Made by a program: the position numbers and the translations under genes
Notes under the pieces: model-generated
What the model was told of the DNA's origin: nothing
The model's database searches: none
The model's input: the letters and a program-made list of their open reading frames with translations, nothing else
Shown: positions 1-6,266 of the stretch, in pieces
How positions within the stretch are numbered: the first letter of the stretch is position 1
How the letters are laid out: every line of letters starts with the position of its first letter
Source: Prolixibacteraceae bacterium UBA6029
GTDB lineage: Bacteria > Bacteroidota > Bacteroidia > Bacteroidales > Prolixibacteraceae
Direction: 5' to 3'
Assembly: GCA_002429385.1 (NCBI GenBank)
Contig: DIZL01000023.1
Location: 1-9,053 of the forward strand
Length of the DNA: 9,053 bases

Positions 1-819
1 GCCAACAATGAACTTGCCTTTCAAAACGATGAAAAAGAAAAGCGAGCTGCGGAACTAATAATAGCGAACAAAGAGCTTGCTTTTCAGAATGATGAAAAGG
101 AAAACCGGGCAGCGGAGTTAATCATTGCCAACAAAGAACTGGCTTTTCAGAATGACGAAAAGGGAAAGCGTGCCGACGAATTAACTCTTGCCAATAAAGA
201 GCTTGTCTTCCAAAACGAAGAAAAGGAAAAGCGTGCGGCAGAATTAGTCATTGCCAATAAAGAACTTGTCTTTCAAACTGAAGAAAAGGAAAAGCGTGCG
301 GCAGAACTGATCATTGCTGACAAAGAACTTGTCTATCAAACGGAAGAGAAAGAAAAACGTGCAGCTGAACTGGTCATTGCTGACAAAGAACTTGTATTTC
401 AAACGGAAGAGAAAGAAAAGCGTGCAGCTGAACTGGTCATTGCTGACAAAGAACTAATATATCAGACCGGGGAGAAAAGGAAGCGTGCCGCAGAGTTAGT
501 CATTGCTGACAAAGAACTTGTCTTTCAAACAGAAGAGAAAGAAAAACGTGCAGCGGAACTGGTCATTGCTGACAAAGAATTGGTATATCAGACCGGGGAG
601 AAAAGGAAGCGTGCCGCAGAGTTAGTTATTGCTGACAAAGAACTTGTATTTCAAACAGAAGAGAAAGAAAAGCGGGCAGCTGAACTGGTCATTGCCGACA
701 AAGAACTTGTTTTTCAGAACGAAGAGAAAGAAAAACGTGCAGAAGAATTAATCCTTTCTGACAACGAACTGGTATATCAAATCGGTGAAAAAGAGAAAGG
801 GGAAATTGCAAACATCGAA
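1..819 (+). repeat. 63-bp in-frame tandem repeat array (12 complete units plus a decayed 13th)
   Basis: Twelve units of exactly 63 bp (21 codons) run without a gap from base 1 to 756, and a 13th diverging unit (SDNELVYQIGEKEKGE...) runs to about 819. The array probably continues left of the window. Every unit keeps the heptad-compatible pattern KEL-FQ-EEKEKRAAEL, so it codes for one long charged helix. Units at 442-504 and 568-630 share the variant TGEKRKR. Together with their partners at 505-567 and 631-693 they show a 126-bp higher-order duplication (442-567 copied as 568-693) with few differences, so the array has expanded recently by multi-unit steps. Confidence 0.96.
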
Positions 820-3183
820 CTTGAAGCAATCAGCGAGTCCTTAAAATTGGCCTCACAATATTCGCTAAGCCTTATTGAAGCGAGCCGTGATCCATTGATT
901 ACGATCAATCCCGCAGGAAAGATCACCGATATGAATGAGGCATTGGCTAAAATTACGGGTATGTCCCGCGAGGAACTTACAGGGACCGACTTCCTTGATT
1001 ATTTCACTGAACCTGAGATGGCGCGTGAAGTTTACCAGGAAGTGTTTGCAAAAGGATCGGTCGCCGATTCACCGTTAACACTTCGGCATAAAGATGGCAA
1101 ACTGACCGACGTATTATTCAACGGATCGGTTTATAAAGATGAAAAAGGGATTGTATTGGGTGTGGTTATTGTCGCAAGGGATGTAACCGCACAGAAATTA
1201 CTTTCCAAATATTCGCTCAGTTTGATCGAAGCCAGTCTTGACCCATTGATTACAATCAGTACCGAAGGCAAGATTACCGATATGAATGAGGCATTGGTGA
1301 ACATTACAGGGATGACACGTGATGAACTTAAGGGCACAGATTTCTTTGATTATTTCACCGAACCTCAAATGGCACGCGACGTTTACCTGGAAGTATTCGC
1401 CAACGGATCGGTTGCCGATTCTCCTTTAACACTTCGGCATAAAGATGGCAAACTGACCGATGTACTATTCAACGGATCGGTTTATAAAGATGACCGTGGA
1501 AATGTACTGGGTGTAGTAATTGTTGCCCGGGATGTTACTGAACAGAAAAGAATTGCGGCAGAATTAACCGAAGCGATAGTATTTGCCGAATTGGCTGTAG
1601 GAATTGCTGAAGAAGCAAAGATAAAAGCCGAAGAGGCCACAAGGGTAGCCGAAAATGCAGTGAAATCAAAACAGCAGTTTTTATCGAACATGAGCCATGA
1701 AATCCGCACTCCAATGAATGCGATTATTGGATTCACCAAAGTACTGTTAAAGACTGATTTTTCAATTCGGCAAAAGGAATATTTACAGGCTATAAAATTG
1801 AGTGGTGACGCATTGATTGTACTCATCAACGACATACTTGATCTGGCAAAGGTGGATGCCGGTAAAATGATCTTTGAGCAAATACCGTTCAAAATGTCCA
1901 TTTCTTTAGCAGCCATGCTTCATTTATTTGAATCAAAAATCAGGGAAAAGAATATCGTATTGATTAAGGAATATGATGATAAAATTCCTGAGGTATTGAT
2001 TGGAGATCCGGTACGTTTGCACCAGATTATTCTAAACCTGGTGAGCAATGCCGTGAAGTTTACAAATAATGGGAAAATTATAGTCAGCGCTCGTTTGTTG
2101 AATGAAGATGAAGATAATGTCACCATTGAATTTTCAGTTAAAGATACAGGCATTGGAATATCAGAAGCTAAAATTGCAAAGGTCTTTGAAAACTTTCAGC
2201 AGGCTTCAAGCGGTACTTCCCGGTTGTATGGAGGGACAGGGTTAGGTCTGGCTATTTGTAAGCAATTGGTAGAAGCACAGGGTGGTATCATTAGTGTGAA
2301 AAGTAAAATTGACGTGGGCTCTACTTTTGGTTTTATATTAAGTTTCCCGAAAACGCAGTCGGAAGCTGACTTGGATTTAGGTGTGATGGAATTGGATCCT
2401 GACATTAAAAATATCAAAGTATTGGTGGTTGAAGATATTCCACTCAACCAGTTACTGATGAAAACACTGTTGGATGATTTCGGATTTGAACGCGATATAG
2501 CGGACAACGGTAAAATAGCCATCGAAAAGCTAAAAACCAATTCGTACGATGTTATATTAATGGACTTGCAGATGCCTGAAATGAATGGGTTTGAAGCTAC
2601 CGATTACATCCGGCATACCATGAATCTGAACATCCCGATCATTGCTCTAACTGCCGATGTTACTACGGTTGATTTAGAGAAATGCCGGTTCGTTGGAATG
2701 AATGATTACATTTCAAAGCCAGTCGATGAAAGAATACTGTATAGTAAAATTGTAGGGTTATTAAAAAAGACAGTGCTCGTTAAAGAAGAAATAGCTGTAG
2801 CAGTTAGTGAAGTTATAAGATTGAAATGCACCGACCTGCAGTATTTAATACACCGCACTAAATCAAATCCGGTATTGATGATGGAAATGATTTCGCTTTA
2901 CCTGATTCAGACTCCACCGTTAATCGATGCAATGAAACAAGGCATGCTCGATAAAGACTGGAAGATTTTGTATTCGGCGGTCCATAAAATGATTCCCTCC
3001 TTTTCAATCATGGGCATCAATGTTGATTTCGAAAATATGGCTAAAAAGGTTCAGGAATTTGCAAGCACCCAGCTACAATTAGATGGAATACCCGAAATGG
3101 TAATACAGATTGAAACTGTCTGTTCGCAGGCATGTGAAGAATTAAAAGAAGAATATACCCGGATAAAAAACAGAACCAAATGA
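1..3183 (+). CDS. Hybrid sensor histidine kinase with repeats, 2 PAS, HisKA, HATPase, REC and Hpt (5' end missing)
   Basis: The reading frame is open from the first base, so the true start lies outside the window; a TTG at 580 is an internal Leu codon of a repeat, not a start. The window holds 1060 residues. In order: 12 exact 21-residue repeats (1-252) of the type xxKELxFQxEEKEKRAAELx plus a decayed 13th, predicted coiled coil; PAS 1 (about 287-403); PAS 2 (about 404-520), a near copy; an Ala/Glu-rich helix (520-560); HisKA with H-box SHEIRTPMNAIIGF, phospho-His 566; HATPase_c with N-box NLVSNAVKF (Asn683), DTGIGI (Asp715) and GGTGLGL (744-750); a receiver with acidic Glu811/Asp812, phospho-Asp855 and Lys906; a C-terminal Hpt with HKMIPSF, His995. 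All catalytic residues are present, so a complete His-Asp-His relay is expected. No membrane segment is visible, but the N-terminus is missing. The stop overlaps the next start (ATGA). The signal sensed is unknown. Confidence 0.93.
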   Translation, partial: ANNELAFQNDEKEKRAAELIIANKELAFQNDEKENRAAELIIANKELAFQNDEKGKRADELTLANKELVFQNEEKEKRAAELVIANKELVFQTEEKEKRAAELIIADKELVYQTEEKEKRAAELVIADKELVFQTEEKEKRAAELVIADKELIYQTGEKRKRAAELVIADKELVFQTEEKEKRAAELVIADKELVYQTGEKRKRAAELVIADKELVFQTEEKEKRAAELVIADKELVFQNEEKEKRAEELILSDNELVYQIGEKEKGEIANIELEAISESLKLASQYSLSLIEASRDPLITINPAGKITDMNEALAKITGMSREELTGTDFLDYFTEPEMAREVYQEVFAKGSVADSPLTLRHKDGKLTDVLFNGSVYKDEKGIVLGVVIVARDVTAQKLLSKYSLSLIEASLDPLITISTEGKITDMNEALVNITGMTRDELKGTDFFDYFTEPQMARDVYLEVFANGSVADSPLTLRHKDGKLTDVLFNGSVYKDDRGNVLGVVIVARDVTEQKRIAAELTEAIVFAELAVGIAEEAKIKAEEATRVAENAVKSKQQFLSNMSHEIRTPMNAIIGFTKVLLKTDFSIRQKEYLQAIKLSGDALIVLINDILDLAKVDAGKMIFEQIPFKMSISLAAMLHLFESKIREKNIVLIKEYDDKIPEVLIGDPVRLHQIILNLVSNAVKFTNNGKIIVSARLLNEDEDNVTIEFSVKDTGIGISEAKIAKVFENFQQASSGTSRLYGGTGLGLAICKQLVEAQGGIISVKSKIDVGSTFGFILSFPKTQSEADLDLGVMELDPDIKNIKVLVVEDIPLNQLLMKTLLDDFGFERDIADNGKIAIEKLKTNSYDVILMDLQMPEMNGFEATDYIRHTMNLNIPIIALTADVTTVDLEKCRFVGMNDYISKPVDERILYSKIVGLLKKTVLVKEEIAVAVSEVIRLKCTDLQYLIHRTKSNPVLMMEMISLYLIQTPPLIDAMKQGMLDKDWKILYSAVHKMIPSFSIMGINVDFENMAKKVQEFASTQLQLDGIPEMVIQIETVCSQACEELKEEYTRIKNRTK
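859..1560 (+). repeat. 351-bp tandem duplication encoding the two PAS domains
   Basis: Two direct repeats of 351 bp (859-1209 and 1210-1560) each encode a 117-residue PAS domain beginning YSLSLIEAS and ending in ARDVT-Q. Long stretches, such as the one around ctttaacacttcggcataaa near 1078 and 1429, are almost identical at DNA level, which points to a recent in-frame domain duplication. Differences cluster in the first third (NPAG versus STEG, ALAKITGMSREEL versus ALVNITGMTRDEL). Confidence 0.95.
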
Positions 3184-3611
3184 ACGACAATAAAATAAAA
3201 CTATTCCTGGTCGACGACGATATGCTATTCTTGAAATCTCTGGAAATTGATTTTCTTGATCGTGCTGATTTTATTATCGAGACTTATGCAACGGGCGAAC
3301 TGTGCATCCTGAATTTGTCAAACAATCCAGATGTGATCATTTTAGATTATTACCTGGATGGCATTGATCCCGATGCAATGAACGGAATACAAACATTGGA
3401 TTTGATCAGAGAGATCAATCCCGATATTCCTGTTGTGATTTTATCTTCCCAGGATAGCATCGAAGTAGCTGTCGACTGTATGCACCACAAAGCTTACGAT
3501 TATGTGGTAAAAAGTGAAACTGCCTTTATCCGTCTGCAGAAAATCATAAGCTCTATATTCCAGTTCAAGAAAATGGAGAAAACGTTAAGTTGGTATATGG
3601 AACGGATGTAA
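3180..3611 (+). CDS. Single-domain response regulator (CheY-like receiver)
   Basis: This protein of 143 residues consists of one receiver domain and no output domain. The acidic pocket Asp12-Asp13-Asp14 (LVDDDMLF), phospho-acceptor Asp56 (IILDYYLDG), switch Ser89/Ser90 and Tyr108, and the conserved Lys111 (YVVKSE) are all present, so it should accept phosphate. The last 25 residues form a short helix tail without a DNA-binding or enzymatic motif. Its ATG overlaps the TGA of the kinase gene (ATGA at 3180-3183), which implies translational coupling and makes it the natural partner of the kinase Hpt domain, either as next carrier or as phosphate sink. A terminator follows 24 bases after the stop. 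Which protein it signals to cannot be seen. Confidence 0.9.
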   Translation: MNDNKIKLFLVDDDMLFLKSLEIDFLDRADFIIETYATGELCILNLSNNPDVIILDYYLDGIDPDAMNGIQTLDLIREINPDIPVVILSSQDSIEVAVDCMHHKAYDYVVKSETAFIRLQKIISSIFQFKKMEKTLSWYMERM

Positions 3612-3634
3612 GCAACAGTTTCATTCAGCAATTT

Positions 3635-3676
3635 AAAAAGAGTGTTTCCCATCAGGCGATGGGAAACACTCTTTTT
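3635..3676 (+). terminator. Intrinsic terminator of the kinase/receiver operon
   Basis: A perfect 19-bp stem (3635-3653 with 3658-3676) closes a 4-base loop (aggc). The stem starts with five A and ends with five T, so it could act in both directions. It lies just after the receiver gene and separates the two-component operon from the lipoprotein array. Confidence 0.93.
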
Positions 3677-3699
3677 CTACGTCAATATATTTACGGTAA

Positions 3700-3741
3700 G
3701 TCATTCAGTTGTTGATGGTTGTCATTCAGTTGTCAATGGTT
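3700..3741. repeat. 21-bp tandem repeat, two copies
   Basis: Two adjacent 21-bp copies (3700-3720 and 3721-3741) of gtcattcagttg--atggtt differ at two positions. They lie between the operon terminator and the inverted-repeat element. There is no coding signal here. They could be binding sites or a small slippage product; the function is unknown. Confidence 0.8.
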
Positions 3742-3760
3742 GTGGAAGGTTATCGAAGGA

Positions 3761-4097
3761 TCACATGACATTGTTGTGGGTAAGTGGTTTCAAAACCAAT
3801 ATTCAGGTATGTTTTTTCTGGAAAAATCTTACTTTTCGAAGAAATCTTAGTAACTTAGATCAGCCCCCGCAACCTTAATCTTATCTATCTTATGAAAATA
3901 GTCCCGATAGTTATCGGGATTGTTTTCATCACTCATTTAAGACAACCTGTAATTCCTAAAGGTTTATCAGGCTAATTATAAGATAGATAAGATTGGGGTC
4001 TGGGGGTCATTGCCGGGTTACTAAGGTTGAATTAAAAAAAGTAAGATTTTTTAAAACTCACCATTGACTTTGCTTTCCCCACAACAATATCATGTGA
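3761..4097. repeat. Long imperfect inverted-repeat (MITE-like) intergenic element
   Basis: Two arms of roughly 120-135 bp face each other. Matching blocks, outside to inside: 3761-3780 with 4078-4097 (20 bp, one mismatch), 3822-3836 with 4037-4051 (15 bp, perfect), 3846-3854 with 4017-4025 (9 bp, perfect) and 3877-3893 with 3978-3994 (17 bp, perfect). Weaker similarity lies between the blocks. The centre (3894-3977) holds a separate REP-like hairpin. No reading frame in it looks real and no transposase is present. The outer right end lies only 16 bases before the first ice-binding gene's -33 box. It may be a MITE, a decayed inverted duplication or a structured regulatory region. No target-site duplication was recognised. 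Confidence 0.75.
3892..3929. repeat. REP-like hairpin with TCCCGATA-GT-TATCGGGA core
   Basis: An 18-bp stem including two G-T pairs (3892-3909 with 3912-3929) closes a 2-base loop. The core tcccgatagttatcggga resembles short palindromes often scattered between genes in Bacteroidota genomes; that statement rests on memory, not a search. It sits inside the central spacer of the larger inverted repeat but has a different symmetry centre, so it is probably an independent insertion. It could also be a bidirectional terminator, but no T-tract follows. Confidence 0.7.
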
Positions 4098-4113
4098 CCC
4101 ATAACCTATGAAT

Positions 4114-4206
4114 TTTGCAAGCTTTAAACAGAGTTATGTAACTCTCCCCATAGTAAAGGCCTCACCTTTACACCGTGACAATGATGTCACAAATAAACAT
4201 ATTATC
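4114..4206 (+). promoter_or_regulatory. Promoter and two-hairpin leader of ice-binding gene 1
   Basis: A -33-like TTTG (4114-4117), a 21-base spacer and a -7-like TAACTCTC (4139-4146) match the Bacteroidota promoter layout imperfectly. The predicted transcript then carries hairpin A, GTAAAGG-cctca-CCTTTAC (4153-4171), and hairpin B, GTGACA-atga-TGTCAC (4175-4190), before an A/T-rich stretch and the ATG at 4207. The same arrangement with the same spacing precedes the three following genes, which is the main evidence. No Shine-Dalgarno sequence is present. Confidence 0.75.
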
Positions 4207-5025
4207 ATGAAACTTTATAAAATAATTCCGGTTGCTGCTATCGTATTAGCAGGTTTAGTCTATGGTTGCAGTAAAACTATGGATAGTTCTTACGATCCAT
4301 CAATGTCGTCAGTTTCAACCGCATCTGTTCTATCTTCAGATGTAAAGTCAGGTGCAATTAAACCTCAGCCAGGTTCCTTAAAAGTAGTGAATCTCGGCGT
4401 TGCAGGCGAATTCGAGATTCTGTCAAAAACTGGAATTACCGATGTTTATAAATCTACAGTTACCGGCGATATTGGTACGAGTCCAATTACAGGCGCCGCT
4501 ATATTACTGAAATGCGCAGAAGTAACCGGTACTATTTATACCGTTGATGCTGCCGGTCCGCTTCCTTGCCGCGTAACCAACGCCAGCAGGTTAACCACAG
4601 CTGTAAGCAACATGCAAACTGCCTATACGGATGCTGCAGGTCGTTCCAATCCTAATTTTCTTAACCTGGGTGCCGGTAATATCGGAGGCCAAACCCTTAC
4701 CGCTGGTCTTTATAAATTCACAAGCGCTGTAGTTATCCCAACTGATGTTACAATTTCAGGTAGTTCTACCGATGTCTGGATTTTCCAGATCGCAGGTACT
4801 CTTAAAATGAGTTCTGCAGTGAGAATCACCCTTAAAGGTGGCGCTCAGGCAAAGAATATTTTCTGGCAGACCTCTGGTGCAGTTACACTGGGAACAACCA
4901 GCCATTTTGAAGGAAATATCTTAAGCCAGACTGGTATTAATTTACAGACAGGTGCATCAATCAACGGAAGAATGCTGGCACAAACTGCCGTAACTCTTCA
5001 GATGAATGCTGTAACCCAACCCTAA
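4207..5025 (+). CDS. Ice-binding-like (DUF3494) lipoprotein, copy 1
   Basis: A protein of 272 residues. Residues 1-21 are a lipoprotein signal peptide ending in the lipobox LVYGC (Cys21); after it come SKTMDSS and a Ser-rich linker to about 58. A DUF3494 beta-helix domain fills 60-272, with typical pieces NLGVAGEFEILSKTGITDV, VTGDIGTSPITG, AGNIGGQTLTAGLYK, TDVWIFQIAGTL, GGAQAKNIFWQ and LGTTSHFEGNIL. The family binds ice; activity here is inferred from the family. Lys23 and Asp26 after the Cys resemble surface-export signals of Bacteroidota lipoproteins. Cys103 and Cys121 in the cap region could form a disulfide. The frame extends upstream to an ATG at 4108, but that stretch is the shared promoter/leader, so 4207 is chosen. 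The 5' part matches copy 2 and the 3' part matches copy 3. Confidence 0.92.
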   Translation: MKLYKIIPVAAIVLAGLVYGCSKTMDSSYDPSMSSVSTASVLSSDVKSGAIKPQPGSLKVVNLGVAGEFEILSKTGITDVYKSTVTGDIGTSPITGAAILLKCAEVTGTIYTVDAAGPLPCRVTNASRLTTAVSNMQTAYTDAAGRSNPNFLNLGAGNIGGQTLTAGLYKFTSAVVIPTDVTISGSSTDVWIFQIAGTLKMSSAVRITLKGGAQAKNIFWQTSGAVTLGTTSHFEGNILSQTGINLQTGASINGRMLAQTAVTLQMNAVTQP

Positions 5026-5048
5026 TATAGACATTAAGTCATAATCTT

Positions 5049-5082
5049 AAAAGAGGCGGTTACTTAGGTGGCCGCCTCTTTT
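5049..5082 (+). terminator. Terminator of ice-binding gene 1
   Basis: The 11-bp stem aaaagaggcgg (5049-5059) pairs perfectly with 5072-5082, ending in TTTT. The 12-base loop ttacttaggtgg is the same in the terminator of gene 2 and one base different in that of gene 3, so the terminator was copied with the gene. Confidence 0.92.
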
Positions 5083-5115
5083 GCTTGTGTTAAAATATGT
5101 TTATAAGATGTGAAT

Positions 5116-5209
5116 TTTGCAATTTAAATACAGAGTTATGTAACTTTTATAATAGTAAAAGGCCTCACCTTTACACCGTGACAATGTTGTCACAAATAAA
5201 CATATTATA
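5116..5209 (+). promoter_or_regulatory. Promoter and two-hairpin leader of ice-binding gene 2
   Basis: TTTG (5116-5119), a 21-base spacer, then TAACTTTT (5141-5148), the closer -7 match. Hairpin A has an AAAGG / CCTTT stem (5158-5162 with 5168-5172). Hairpin B is the most perfect of the four, GTGACAA-tg-TTGTCAC (5178-5193). From hairpin A to the ATG at 5210 the sequence is almost identical to the leader of gene 1. Confidence 0.78.
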
Positions 5210-6085
5210 ATGAAACTTTATAAAATAATTCCGGTTGCTGCTATCGTATTAGCAGGTTTAGTCTATGGTTGCAGTAAAAGTATGGACAGCTCTTATGCTC
5301 CGGCATCTTCACTGTCAAACGCATCAGTTTTATCTTCAGAGATGACTTCAGCTGCTCTTAAAGGAGGGAAATTGCCAAGTCTAGCAGCAGTAAATCTTGG
5401 AGTTGCTGGCAATTTCGTGATTCTATCAACATCAGGAATCACCGATGTTTCTGCATCTGCTATTACCGGGGATATTGGAACAAGTCCAATTAACGGTGCA
5501 GCTATTCTTGTACCGTGTGCAGAAGTGACAGGAACAATATACTCAGTTGATGCTACCGGTCCTGCATGCGAGGTGATTAACCCCACCAGGTTAACCGCCG
5601 CCGTAGGTGACATGGGAACTGCATACACTGATGCCGCCGGACGTTCTACCAGCCTCCCGAATGCGAAATACTTGAATTTGGGCGCCGGAACTATTGGAGC
5701 ATCAACGCCATCGCTTGCACCTGGCGTGTATACATGGAACAGTGCGCTTGACATCACAGGGAATATTACACTTAAGGGCGGCCCGAACGATGTCTTTATA
5801 TTCCAGGTTAACGGAACCCTTGATATGGCTTCTGCGGCAAGCATTATCCTGACCGGAGGTGCACAAGCCAAGAATATTTTCTGGCAGGTAACCGGCGCAG
5901 TTACCTTAGGAACGACCAGTCATTTTGAAGGGAACATATTGACGGCACCAGATTCATATATTGCCATGAATACAGGCGCATCAATAAACGGTAGGTTATT
6001 GGCAGGAACTGCGGTAACTCTTCAATCGAATGCTGTTACACAGCCATCTGTTACACAGCCACCTGTTACAAAAGGCAAAAAATAA
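5210..6085 (+). CDS. Ice-binding-like (DUF3494) lipoprotein, copy 2
   Basis: A protein of 291 residues with a signal peptide identical to that of copy 1 (Cys21 in LVYGC, then SKSMDSS), a Ser/Ala-rich linker, and a DUF3494 domain from about 59 to 275 (NLGVAGNFVILSTSGITDV, ITGDIGTSPINGAAIL, NDVFIFQVNGTLDM, GGAQAKNIFWQ, LGTTSHFEGNIL). It is the most divergent of copies 1-3 in the domain, with insertions such as STSLPNAKY and TAPDSYIAMN. The cap cysteines are Cys103 and Cys120. Unlike the others it does not end at VTQP; the motif is repeated (VTQPSVTQPPVTKGKK), giving a basic tail from a small in-frame DNA repeat near 6037-6070. Surface location and ice binding are inferred from the family and signal. 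The gene is a separate transcription unit with its own promoter and terminator. Confidence 0.92.
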   Translation: MKLYKIIPVAAIVLAGLVYGCSKSMDSSYAPASSLSNASVLSSEMTSAALKGGKLPSLAAVNLGVAGNFVILSTSGITDVSASAITGDIGTSPINGAAILVPCAEVTGTIYSVDATGPACEVINPTRLTAAVGDMGTAYTDAAGRSTSLPNAKYLNLGAGTIGASTPSLAPGVYTWNSALDITGNITLKGGPNDVFIFQVNGTLDMASAASIILTGGAQAKNIFWQVTGAVTLGTTSHFEGNILTAPDSYIAMNTGASINGRLLAGTAVTLQSNAVTQPSVTQPPVTKGKK

Positions 6086-6105
6086 ATTAAAGGAATCATA
6101 ACCTT

Positions 6106-6139
6106 AAATGAGGCGGTTACTTAGGTGGCCGCCTCTTTT
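6106..6139 (+). terminator. Terminator of ice-binding gene 2
   Basis: The stem gaggcgg (6110-6116) pairs with ccgcctc (6129-6135), followed by TTTT. The upstream A-tract is interrupted (aaat), so the stem is slightly weaker than its sister copies. The 12-base loop is the same as in the terminator of gene 1. Confidence 0.88.
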
Positions 6140-6169
6140 GATTTAGTCATATTCTCATAATGTATGAAT

Positions 6170-6266
6170 TTTGCAACTTTAACACAGAGTTATGTAACTT
6201 TCTCATAACAAATGGCCTCACCTTTGAATCGTGACAATGAAGTCACAAAAAACCAAAAAATGAAAT
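6170..6266 (+). promoter_or_regulatory. Promoter and two-hairpin leader of ice-binding gene 3
   Basis: TTTG (6170-6173), a 21-base spacer, then TAACTTTC (6195-6202), one base from TAnnTTTG. Hairpin A keeps its stem with changed bases, CAAAtGG-cctca-CCTTTG (6209-6226), where the outer pair is C-G and one T bulges. Hairpin B is GTGAC-aatgaa-GTCAC (6231-6246). An out-of-frame ATG at 6260 opens a seven-codon frame (MKYETIY, stop at 6281-6283) that overlaps the real start at 6267, a possible brake on initiation. Confidence 0.77.

Noticed and set aside
1..756. CRISPR-like array from regular repeats
   Set aside because: The 63-bp units are contiguous, lack spacers, and are in frame within a large coding region.
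580..3183. TTG at 580 as start of the kinase gene
   Set aside because: The frame is open to base 1 and the codon falls inside a conserved repeat unit, so it is an internal leucine.
3642..3878. Possible small gene of 78 codons with GTG start
   Set aside because: It begins inside the perfect terminator stem and runs through the tandem repeat and the inverted-repeat arm. The product shows no domain-like pattern.
4175..4190. Hairpin B as a CRP/FNR-type operator
   Set aside because: The half-sites GTGA and TCAC are 8 bases apart instead of the 6 of the CRP consensus, and the site lies downstream of the predicted promoter, so the specific assignment is not supported.
4108..4206. Upstream in-frame extension of ice-binding gene 1 (ATG at 4108)
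   Set aside because: This stretch is the promoter/leader shared with the other three genes, where it is not an in-frame extension. The start at 4207 gives a clean lipoprotein signal peptide matching the other copies.
5293..5871. Minus-strand open frame of 192 codons
   Set aside because: It is antisense to the DUF3494 domain of copy 2 and its codons mirror that conserved protein. Similar shorter antisense frames occur over the other copies and the kinase.
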